In this document: piece by piece, positions 21,512-28,129 of the stretch
How positions within the stretch are numbered: position 1 is the stretch's first letter
Layout: each line of letters begins with the position of its first letter
Origin: a virus
IMG/VR virus record: IMGVR_UViG_3300037264_000319
Coordinates: 1-28,129 of that record
Strand: one strand, 5' to 3'
DNA length: 28,129 bases
Notes under the pieces: model-generated
Databases searched by the model: none
Seen by the model: the letters and a program-made list of their open reading frames with translations, nothing else
What the model was told of the DNA's origin: nothing
Made by a program: the position numbers and the translations under genes

Positions 21512-21549
21512 TAGAGAGAAGAATCAATTTTTGATAGGAGAACGATAAT

Positions 21550-22608
21550 ATGGCAAGAGATAGAATACAATATAATAGCCTCGCAGTTTACGCCACAAAT
21601 TCACCTGCAACGGGGGCTGTTGGGACAACGACTCAGCTTAAACGAATTACGAATCTTTCTTGGAATTTTAACGTCAGCCGTACTCCCGTTCAGATTTTCG
21701 GGCGATTAGCTCGTCTTTCGAATGTCATTACTGAGCCGCCCACGGTAGGATTGTCTACGACTTGGCACGATGTTAATGCAAACAACGAGAGCACTCTTGA
21801 AATCGTACTTGATGGAAGCAATTCATTTGCTAGAATCCTAAGTGGTGTTAGTGATACTCGTAATTATGCTATTCTTTTGGCTGATAATGAAGACGATGCT
21901 ATCGCCGCCACGCCACCGGGCTATTCTGTTATCGGGATTGGTAATGCTGGCCTGACGAGTTATAGCGCAAAGGGCGCAGTCGGTGGATTTCCTGAATGTT
22001 CAATCTCGGTTGAAGGAATGAACTTTGCAGTTGCTATTGGAACATCTATTGCAAATCCTTCGATTGACCCTAGAGATGGCGGAAGTGCTCCGGGCGGCGG
22101 TTCAATAAGTTGTGGTGCTCCTGTTACTGGTTTGGGAGTTGATATTTTGCGTCAGGGCGATGTTACGCTTAATATTAGCAATGCTATTGGCGTTAATATG
22201 AGCGACTTAAAAGTTCAGAATTACGACATTAGCGTTAGTATGAACCGAAGCTCGCTTAATAAGCTTGGTAATCGCTACGCCTATGCTCGAAAAATTAACT
22301 TTCCCGCGACAATTACGGCAAACTTTAGCTGCGAGCTTGGTGATTTGGCCGCTGGCAACTTGAGAAATCTCTTATGTTCTGACGCTGGTTTTGATGTTGG
22401 AATTGTGTTGAAGACTCCTACCTGTCCGACTGGTGGGCCTGCCGCGACCCCTGTTAAGGGATATACGGTTAAGGGGGCGCAAATATCCTCACAAGACTTT
22501 GGTGCTTCTATTGGTGGTAACGCGACTTGTAACTTGAGTTTTGTCAGTACAATGTCTGCTCCAAGTGATACCTCCGTTGGATTGTTTATTAGCGGTATCA
22601 CTGAGTAA
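21550..22608 (+). CDS. Major tail tube protein
   Basis: The protein has 352 residues with AGGAG upstream. It is nearly all beta with repeated strands and shows two similar halves: the first contains ITNLSWNFNVSRTPVQIFGR, the second LKVQNYDISVSMNRSSL with further strands. Two tube-type barrels in one chain would give a large tube subunit. A Gly-rich hinge (near 22080-22110) separates the halves. Strong ribosome-binding site, own promoter element and a terminator right after the stop suit an abundant protein. It lies before chaperone-like genes and the tape measure, the standard place. No sheath gene is adjacent. Confidence 0.75.
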   Translation: MARDRIQYNSLAVYATNSPATGAVGTTTQLKRITNLSWNFNVSRTPVQIFGRLARLSNVITEPPTVGLSTTWHDVNANNESTLEIVLDGSNSFARILSGVSDTRNYAILLADNEDDAIAATPPGYSVIGIGNAGLTSYSAKGAVGGFPECSISVEGMNFAVAIGTSIANPSIDPRDGGSAPGGGSISCGAPVTGLGVDILRQGDVTLNISNAIGVNMSDLKVQNYDISVSMNRSSLNKLGNRYAYARKINFPATITANFSCELGDLAAGNLRNLLCSDAGFDVGIVLKTPTCPTGGPAATPVKGYTVKGAQISSQDFGASIGGNATCNLSFVSTMSAPSDTSVGLFISGITE

Positions 22609-22628
22609 AAAGACCTATTCAAGATAAG

Positions 22629-22663
22629 AGCGACAGCCTAATAAGTTGTCGCTTTTTCTTTTT
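22629..22663 (+). terminator. Rho-independent terminator after the tail tube gene
   Basis: AGCGACA (22629-22635) pairs with TGTCGCT (22647-22653) around an 11-base loop, followed by TTTTTCTTTTT. Confidence 0.85.
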
Positions 22664-22669
22664 CTAAAG

Positions 22670-22681
22670 AAAGTGTAAATA
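22670..22681 (+). promoter_or_regulatory. AAAGTGTAAATA element (putative late promoter)
   Basis: The element follows the tail tube terminator by seven bases and ends 28 bases before the ATG at 22710. Confidence 0.55.
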
Positions 22682-22709
22682 ACCACGCATAAGTAATTAT
22701 GCAAGGAAT

Positions 22710-23048
22710 ATGGAAAGAAAACAGTTGGATAAGGGGTCTATCGCTCAGGATTTTTTAGAGTTTCAGCTAAGACGAAATATAACAAATCTTTTCCGAAACT
22801 ATTTGGAAAGTCTAGATGGATTAAAATCTCAGCATGAAATTATGATGGAAAAGCTTGAAAAAGTGCTTCCAAAAGAACAATTCGCTCTCGTTCAAGCCGC
22901 TGATTTTTTTAATGAGAAGCAAAGCTCGGCTATTCGAAAGAACATTCTGGACGTTGGGAATAATTCTATTAATGATTTGCTTAAAGTCATTGAGCGTTTT
23001 GAATTAATTGCGTTTAATGGGAACATAAAAGTTCTTGATAAATACTAG
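22710..23048 (+). CDS. Small helical tail-assembly protein
   Basis: The protein has 112 residues with AGGA very close to its ATG. It is all-helical and charged (NITNLFRNYLESLDGLKSQH, then MMEKLEKVLPKEQFALVQAA, then AIRKNILDVGNNSINDLLKV). I recall similar helical proteins directly after the tail tube in other large phages. A chaperone or tail-assembly role is inferred from position; no motif gives a mechanism. Confidence 0.55.
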   Translation: MERKQLDKGSIAQDFLEFQLRRNITNLFRNYLESLDGLKSQHEIMMEKLEKVLPKEQFALVQAADFFNEKQSSAIRKNILDVGNNSINDLLKVIERFELIAFNGNIKVLDKY

Positions 23049-23063
23049 GGTAAAAGGTATAAT
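23035..23063 (+). promoter_or_regulatory. Sigma70-type promoter TTGATA-N17-TATAAT
   Basis: TTGATA (23035-23040) and TATAAT (23058-23063) are spaced by exactly 17 bases. The -35 box lies in the last codons of the preceding gene. The boxes and spacing equal those at 10353. Confidence 0.6.
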
Positions 23064-23081
23064 AATAAAGGAAAAAGGAAT

Positions 23082-23930
23082 ATGAAGCAAGATAAACATC
23101 TCTACACTACGACAATCACTCGCGTTGTTTCTACGGACGTTACCAAGACGGAAAAGCGGGACGGAAAAGATGTATCCGTGACGGAAAAGATTGATAAGGA
23201 AATTCCGGTTAAACTTGTTATCAGAAACCCGACCCGTAAGGAGAGGGACGATGCTGACGAATACTATTCAATCGAATTGTCTAATCTAATCAGCAAAGGC
23301 GTTCTCACGAAGCATATGCTTCGAAAGAAGATTATTGATGGGGCGGGTGGTTTTTTGACGAATACCGAAAGCCAAGAATTTAATGATGTATTAAAGAAAA
23401 TGCAAAATTTAGAGACGGAATATCAACGTCTTTTGCTGATTGCCGACAAAGAGCGAACGCCAGAGGATAAAGAAAAACTCGATAAGATTCAAGGTGAATG
23501 GGCGGCAATTCAGTCTAATATAATGCAACTTGAACAGACTCAGCAATCTCTATTTAATCATACCGCTGAGAATATTGCTTCAAATAAATTGGTGACTTAT
23601 TTTGTTCTAGGTTTGTCTTGTGTGGAAGAGGGTAGCGAGCTAAAGCCAATTTTTGAGGGGAAGACTTTGGAGCAGAAGTACCAAAAATATGATGAAATTG
23701 AGTCTGGTGGCGACAAATTTTGGCTTGATTGTTTCACTCGTTCTTTCCTAGTTGTCGCGCTTTGGCGAAATGGAATTGCGGAAACCCAAGAGGAATTTGA
23801 TGCTTCGGTTAAAAAGATTACCGAAAAGGCAAATCCAGTTCCAGAAGTTAAACCCACGGAAGATAAAGTTCCAGAAATCAAAGTCCCGGAAGAGAAGAAG
23901 AAAGAATCTCCAAAGGCGGCGGTGAAGTAA
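23082..23930 (+). CDS. Tail assembly chaperone-like protein
   Basis: The protein has 282 residues, with AAGGA upstream. After a beta N-terminus it has IRNPTRKERDDADEYYSIEL and LISKGVLTKHMLRKKIIDGAGG, a pattern I recall in proteins between tail tube and tape measure genes of large phages. Then follow a long coiled coil, a conserved-looking C-terminal helix region (KFWLDCFTRSFLVVALWRNG) and a Pro/Lys/Glu-rich tail. It probably holds the tape measure during tail assembly, as lambda gpG/GT does. No frameshift extends it into the next gene. Its promoter is sigma70-like rather than the shared element. Confidence 0.6.
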   Translation: MKQDKHLYTTTITRVVSTDVTKTEKRDGKDVSVTEKIDKEIPVKLVIRNPTRKERDDADEYYSIELSNLISKGVLTKHMLRKKIIDGAGGFLTNTESQEFNDVLKKMQNLETEYQRLLLIADKERTPEDKEKLDKIQGEWAAIQSNIMQLEQTQQSLFNHTAENIASNKLVTYFVLGLSCVEEGSELKPIFEGKTLEQKYQKYDEIESGGDKFWLDCFTRSFLVVALWRNGIAETQEEFDASVKKITEKANPVPEVKPTEDKVPEIKVPEEKKKESPKAAVK

Positions 23931-23931
23931 T

Positions 23932-24924
23932 GTGGATGCCTATGAGATAAAGGCAATCTACGGGGATATACTTCGCGGGTTTTCGGTTATAACTTACCAG
24001 AAAGAGAATATTTATCTAAAACATTTCTCTAATTTTGTCTTATCAGATTTAGATTCAAATTATACCACCCTATTTAAAGAAGCTAGGGAAAAGGGACTGC
24101 CGACGAACGAAGACCGTCTCAAAGTTCTCAAAGAGATGAACCTTTGGACTGAATCCGATGAAGAGTCTATCCATAATGCAAAAAAGACACTAGAAGGGCT
24201 AGAAGCAACACGGCGTAAGGTCTTTCTCGAAAGCCAACTATCTCAAATAACTCGGAGTATAAATAACGAGAGAATCAACCTCACCATAATACTGAGTCGA
24301 AAGCTCAAACTTTTGGGGTTGACTGCTGAATCTAAAACAAGTTCTCAAATTAGTAACCTTTATTTATTAAATTCTACTTATAAAGATAAAGATTTCACAA
24401 TTCCCTTATTTTCGAAAGAGGATTGGGATAATTTATCCCACGATAAATTTGAAGAAATTAGCGTAAATTATCGGCAAAATAGCGACCGATTTAGCATCGA
24501 AAACATTCGGAAGGTTGCTATTAGTTCAACTTGTCAGATGCAGTATGATTTATGCGGGGATAATCCTTATAACTTTTTTGCCCGTCCTATCTGTTATTTG
24601 ACTGTTCATCAAACGGAGCTTTGTCGCTGGATGAAAATCTTTCATAGTATAATCACAAATACTAAAAATATTCCCGAAAATCTGTTTAACGACCCCGAAG
24701 GGTTGGTTGATTGGGTTCAATCCTCTCGCAACCTTCAAGAAACAGCTAACGCTAATAAAGAAAAAGGTGCTGATGCCCAAACAACCGTTATCGGAGCAAC
24801 GAAGAAAGACCGTGAAAAAGCAGGGTTAGGTAATCCATTTGATTTTATTAATGACCTTCGTGAGCAGGGAAAAACAACAGCTAATATTCAGGATATTGTT
24901 AACTTACAAAAGGATAAGAAATAG
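23932..24924 (+). CDS. Second tail assembly chaperone-like protein
   Basis: The protein has 330 residues starting with GTG one base after the previous stop; the nearby ATG at 23930 reads only seven codons. It is helical, with an early LPTNEDRLKVLKEMNLWTES, a central LTIILSRKLKLLGLTAES and a conserved-looking CGDNPYNFFARPICYLTVHQ segment. I recall this last pattern in proteins next to the tape measure of other large phages. It ends with a charged, Gly-containing tail. It probably acts with the previous gene in tail assembly. It ends 42 bases before the tape measure start. Confidence 0.6.
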   Translation: MDAYEIKAIYGDILRGFSVITYQKENIYLKHFSNFVLSDLDSNYTTLFKEAREKGLPTNEDRLKVLKEMNLWTESDEESIHNAKKTLEGLEATRRKVFLESQLSQITRSINNERINLTIILSRKLKLLGLTAESKTSSQISNLYLLNSTYKDKDFTIPLFSKEDWDNLSHDKFEEISVNYRQNSDRFSIENIRKVAISSTCQMQYDLCGDNPYNFFARPICYLTVHQTELCRWMKIFHSIITNTKNIPENLFNDPEGLVDWVQSSRNLQETANANKEKGADAQTTVIGATKKDREKAGLGNPFDFINDLREQGKTTANIQDIVNLQKDKK

Positions 24925-24931
24925 TCTCATA

Positions 24932-24944
24932 AAAAGTGTAAATA
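24932..24944 (+). promoter_or_regulatory. AAAAGTGTAAATA element before tape measure
   Basis: An exact copy lies 22 bases before the tape measure ATG, with AGGATAAGG as ribosome-binding site. An inverted copy sits inside the start of the gene. Confidence 0.55.
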
Positions 24945-24991
24945 AGTGATAGGATAAGGTAAAATTATGCCAGATGCAGCATTTACACTTT
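24933..24991. repeat. Perfect 11-bp inverted repeat around the tape measure start
   Basis: AAAGTGTAAAT (24933-24943) is repeated in reverse complement as ATTTACACTTT (24981-24991), inside codons 5-9. The 37 bases between hold the ribosome-binding site and the ATG. In a transcript reading through from upstream, this could place the start in the loop of a hairpin; alternatively the inverse copy is an antisense promoter element. Confidence 0.75.
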
Positions 24992-27900
24992 ACGGTGATT
25001 TAGTATTAAATCAAGATTCGCTCACAAGAGCAGCGTCACAGGCGCAGACGGCAGTTTCGAAGATTCGAATGCCACAGCACGACTTTGCCCTTGGGCGCAT
25101 TACTTCTGACGTAAATCGTTTCAATCAATCTATCGAATCCGCTTCTGTCCGTGTTGCTGCTTTTGGTGCTACGGCTTCCATCTATTTCTCTGTCGTCAAG
25201 GGCATTAAGGCGTTAGTTACGGAATCTATTGGATTAGAAAAGAAACTAACTAATATTAACGTAATTCTACAGGCTTCCTCTGGTCAATTAAAGAATTTTT
25301 CCAATTCATTATTTAAGATTGCTAAAGATACTGGTAATTCAATTGATACTGTTTCTGATGCCGCCCTAGAGTTTTCTCGTCAGGGCTTGGGAATGGAACA
25401 AACCCTCAAGCGCACAAGGGATGCCCTTTTACTAGTTCGTATTTCGGGTTTGGAAGCTGGTAAAGCTGTTCAAACATTGACCACTATCACAAATACTTAT
25501 GAAGAGAGTATTTTTGATACGACAAGGGCAGTTAGCCAGTTGGCGAAAGTTGACGCCGCATATGCTGTGTCGGCTGGCGACTTGGCCGATGCCGTTACCC
25601 GTACCGGTTCTGCCGCTTTGGATGCTAAGGTTAGCTTTGAAGAACTGCTTGCCTCTGTTACGGCTGTTCGTCAACGTACTGGTCGAACTGGCGCAGAGAT
25701 TGGAAATGCCTTTAAAACAATTTTTCAACGGATTGGCCGTCCAGAAGCCCTTACACAATTAGAAGGAATTGGGATTGCGGTTAGGGATATAAAAGGAAAT
25801 ACTCTTCCTGCTATCGAAATTTTAACGGAATTAGCGAAGAGGTTCAATGGTCTTTCGGACGCTCAAAGGTCTACTCTTTCTCAAACTGTCGGTGGCGTTC
25901 GCCAATTAAACATTCTCTCGGCATTGTTGAGAGATTTAGCAAAAGATACGAATATTTATAGCGGAGCGTTGGAAGCCGCAAACTCGGCTACGGATGAAGC
26001 CGTTCGCCGTAATGAACTGCTAAATCAAACTTTGGCGGCAAGGGCAAATCGAACGAGTCAGGCTTTTCGTCAAGTAGCGGCAGGCGCGGGAATGACCGTT
26101 TTTAAGCCAGTTTTAGAAAAAGTCTTTACCGCTGGTGAAGCGACGGCAAATGTTCTAACCGGTCAACGTGGATTAACCGGAATGAAGGATATAGACGATA
26201 TGGGAGCGAGAGTCGGAGATGGGATTCTTCGCGGTATTGGTTCGGCGTTATCCGGCCCCGGATTAGTAATGATAAGCGTCTTGCTTGGAAAACTAGCGAT
26301 GCAAGTTGGTAAAATAGGATTTGGGGCTGGTAGTAAGATTCTGTTGGGTCAAACTCAAGAGCGCGTTAACCTTGAAAATGCTGTCAATGTTGTGTTACAA
26401 CAACAAGCCGCAGCCGGAAATAACCTGATTGCGAAACATACTTCAATTTTAGGTATTCAGCGGGAAGTTTTAGCGGTTATAGAAGCTCAAACAATAGCTT
26501 CGCAAAGATTATCATCGGTGTCTAGTGCTGTAGCGGCTCGTCTTTCGCCGTTGGGAGTCACGGCGACTGAATCTGGTTTAGCAAGAGCACCGGTAGCGAG
26601 TGGATTTATCCCCTCCCTTGCGATGGAGAATGAATCTATTCGACGGGGAGTGGGTGGAGTTAGCCCCGGCACGAAACCGGTTCTTGGTTCTATTCGGACA
26701 AAACAGGGGGTTATTCCATTTGTCGGACACCGCCAAGAAGTTAAAGTTTTAAACTGGATGGGAACGGGAGAAGATGCGATTCTTAATCCTGACCAAATAA
26801 AAGCTTTCGGAAAGCGTAATTTAAATAAATATGGGACTGTTCAGCCTTTAGGAACGGGTTATGTTCCTAATTTAGCTGACTATACGGGCGGGATTTGGCC
26901 GGTTACTCGTTTTGACCAGAAGCGGCAATTGAAGTTTTTGATTACGGAAGCTGGTAAGCACAACAAAGTATTAAATGAATTTATTGGTACGCCGGAAGGG
27001 GCGGCGGCGATGAAACAATATCGAGCCTTATTCCCGCGACAAGGGGAACTTCGGTTAGGGGCGGCTGGCGGGATGATTCCTAATTTCGCTCCCCAAGGCT
27101 ATCGTTTATATTATGATGCTCTGCAACACCCGGACGTTCAGGGAATGGTTGACCCTAGAGCGTTTGGAGTGAAGAATACACCCCCGTTATCACAGTCAAG
27201 CGTTCACGCTGGAAGAGAAAGGATTTCCCGACTACTTCCGTCAGAAAGAGAGTATCTTGAAAAGTTAAAACAGATAGAGATTACCCCGGAAAATATGTGG
27301 CGAGCTTCGGGGGTATTTCACCAAGGCAAGTTCCTGCCCTCAAACTTTTTAACTGGCGTAGATGCGGGGGCGCGGGATTCTACAGTCGTCAATTATAAAT
27401 CAAACTACGGGAAGTCGGAGGAAATACTCCGTTTGAATCGGGCTTTTGGTTGGCCGCATAGACTTAATCCGTTTGGAATGGAATCTCCGTCGAACCTAAA
27501 TATTAATACCGTTTTTGGCTCGCAAACTAAAGGGGGAGTATTTGCCCCAAAGTATCCTGACCCTTGGGTTAATGAAACTGGATTAGGCAATCTAAGAATT
27601 GTAACCAGACCGCAAGAAGCTTTAGCGTTGGCTCGTCAGAGTATGGCAATGCGGTTGGCGGGTGGGCGTATTCCTAATTTTGCGGAATATGGGCCAATTA
27701 GGGGTATATCTGAGTCTTTAATTGCCGAGAATTTAAGGGGCGATTATCATCGGGGGTCACACTTTAAAGGTTTCTATCACGACTTTAACGCCGATAGCAA
27801 GACTCTTGGTTCTCCGCTTATCTTGTCTGGAAGAGAATTAGGAACAGAAGGACAATTCTTTAAAAAACTTTATGCTCAACAGAGCTTTGACACAAATGAT

Positions 27901-28129
27901 GCCCAAGCTGTTATGCCTCTAGCTAAAATTGTTGATAGCCTAAGAACGGGACGCAATCCAAAACTTGAACGGGATATTCTTGAAAGTTTAAGGTCGGGAA
28001 CTAGGCGATGGGGTATGTTTGAAAAGTTATTGGCAGACCCGAATCTGGTAATTGGGGGAAGAAAACCCTATAAGAAGACTTCTCAGTTTTTTGAATCCTT
28101 GAATCTAAATCCAGAAGCTTTAGCTATAG
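24967..28129 (+). CDS. Tail tape measure protein, 3' truncated
   Basis: The frame stays open for 1,054 codons to the end of the window, so the full protein is longer. Residues 40-330 match the TP901-type tape measure core: helical, with SIGLEKKLTNINVILQASSG, LEAGKAVQTLTTITNTY and RTGRTGAEIGNAFKTIFQR. Residues 426-448 are hydrophobic (LVMISVLLGKLAMQ), a possible membrane segment. From residue 546 the protein is modular: the motif G-x-I/V-P-N/S-F/L-A occurs at 546, 631, 702 and 900 (FIPSLA, YVPNLA, MIPNFA, RIPNFA), and GTGEDAILNPDQIKAFGKRN precedes the second. The core sets tail length and helps eject DNA. The modules after it may act on or in the host envelope; their roles are unknown. Confidence 0.88.
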   Translation, partial: MPDAAFTLYGDLVLNQDSLTRAASQAQTAVSKIRMPQHDFALGRITSDVNRFNQSIESASVRVAAFGATASIYFSVVKGIKALVTESIGLEKKLTNINVILQASSGQLKNFSNSLFKIAKDTGNSIDTVSDAALEFSRQGLGMEQTLKRTRDALLLVRISGLEAGKAVQTLTTITNTYEESIFDTTRAVSQLAKVDAAYAVSAGDLADAVTRTGSAALDAKVSFEELLASVTAVRQRTGRTGAEIGNAFKTIFQRIGRPEALTQLEGIGIAVRDIKGNTLPAIEILTELAKRFNGLSDAQRSTLSQTVGGVRQLNILSALLRDLAKDTNIYSGALEAANSATDEAVRRNELLNQTLAARANRTSQAFRQVAAGAGMTVFKPVLEKVFTAGEATANVLTGQRGLTGMKDIDDMGARVGDGILRGIGSALSGPGLVMISVLLGKLAMQVGKIGFGAGSKILLGQTQERVNLENAVNVVLQQQAAAGNNLIAKHTSILGIQREVLAVIEAQTIASQRLSSVSSAVAARLSPLGVTATESGLARAPVASGFIPSLAMENESIRRGVGGVSPGTKPVLGSIRTKQGVIPFVGHRQEVKVLNWMGTGEDAILNPDQIKAFGKRNLNKYGTVQPLGTGYVPNLADYTGGIWPVTRFDQKRQLKFLITEAGKHNKVLNEFIGTPEGAAAMKQYRALFPRQGELRLGAAGGMIPNFAPQGYRLYYDALQHPDVQGMVDPRAFGVKNTPPLSQSSVHAGRERISRLLPSEREYLEKLKQIEITPENMWRASGVFHQGKFLPSNFLTGVDAGARDSTVVNYKSNYGKSEEILRLNRAFGWPHRLNPFGMESPSNLNINTVFGSQTKGGVFAPKYPDPWVNETGLGNLRIVTRPQEALALARQSMAMRLAGGRIPNFAEYGPIRGISESLIAENLRGDYHRGSHFKGFYHDFNADSKTLGSPLILSGRELGTEGQFFKKLYAQQSFDTNDAQAVMPLAKIVDSLRTGRNPKLERDILESLRSGTRRWGMFEKLLADPNLVIGGRKPYKKTSQFFESLNLNPEALAI

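Noticed and set aside
23900-23950. Programmed frameshift joining the genes at 23082 and 23932
   Set aside because: A TGA at 23923 closes the second frame and no slippery sequence is seen before it.
24256-24265. AGTATAAATA inside a chaperone-like gene, close to both the shared element and the T4 late box
   Set aside because: It has no start codon or ribosome-binding site downstream and lies in mid-gene; one mismatch to the element is expected by chance in AT-rich coding DNA.
1-28129. tRNA genes, integrase, transposons, attachment sites or replication origin
   Set aside because: None could be supported by reading both strands; coding density leaves little room for them.

Overview
The window is a head-to-tail morphogenesis region of a tailed double-stranded DNA phage (Caudoviricetes). 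All genes lie on the + strand with almost no spare sequence, and they follow the classic order: terminase, portal, prohead protease/scaffold, decoration protein, major capsid protein, head-tail connectors, tail tube, tail chaperones, tape measure. No tail sheath gene is seen between the connectors and the tube, so a siphovirus-type tail is favoured, although a sheath gene elsewhere cannot be excluded. The host is not identifiable. A candidate phage lipoprotein and consensus-like sigma70 promoters suggest an ordinary diderm bacterium, which is inference only. No tRNA, integrase, transposon, CRISPR array or stretch over 300 bases without a gene was seen.

Layout. Bases 1-3708 hold the end of an ERCC4-type nuclease, a small unknown ORF, a probable small terminase and the large terminase. 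Bases 3734-10291 hold the portal, a lipoprotein with a long hydrophobic region, an unknown gene, a protease fused to a coiled-coil scaffold, a probable decoration protein and the major capsid protein, closed by a strong terminator. Bases 10404-19005 hold an unknown gene, then about 8 kb of beta-rich, repetitive fibre/adhesin genes inserted inside the head module. One of these carries a chymotrypsin-like catalytic triad. Bases 19044-21481 hold four connector/neck genes. Bases 21550-28129 hold the tail tube (closed by a second terminator), three tail-assembly genes and the start of a long tape measure protein that runs off the window.

Regulation is the most coherent new signal. An element close to AAAAGTGTAAATA occurs 11 times on the + strand. 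Nine copies lie 6-38 bases before a gene start, each at the head of a functional module, and a tandem pair lies inside the protease/scaffold gene just before an internal scaffold start. It has no partner -35 box where checked and resembles, in layout only, the single-element late promoters of T4. Two further gaps carry TTGATA-N17-TATAAT, a near-consensus sigma70 promoter. Together with the two terminators, placed after the major capsid and tail tube genes, these signals divide the region into transcription units and would allow the abundant scaffold, decoration and capsid proteins to be made independently of the low-copy protease.

Most functional calls rest on remembered family patterns, gene order and visible motifs; no database search was possible.
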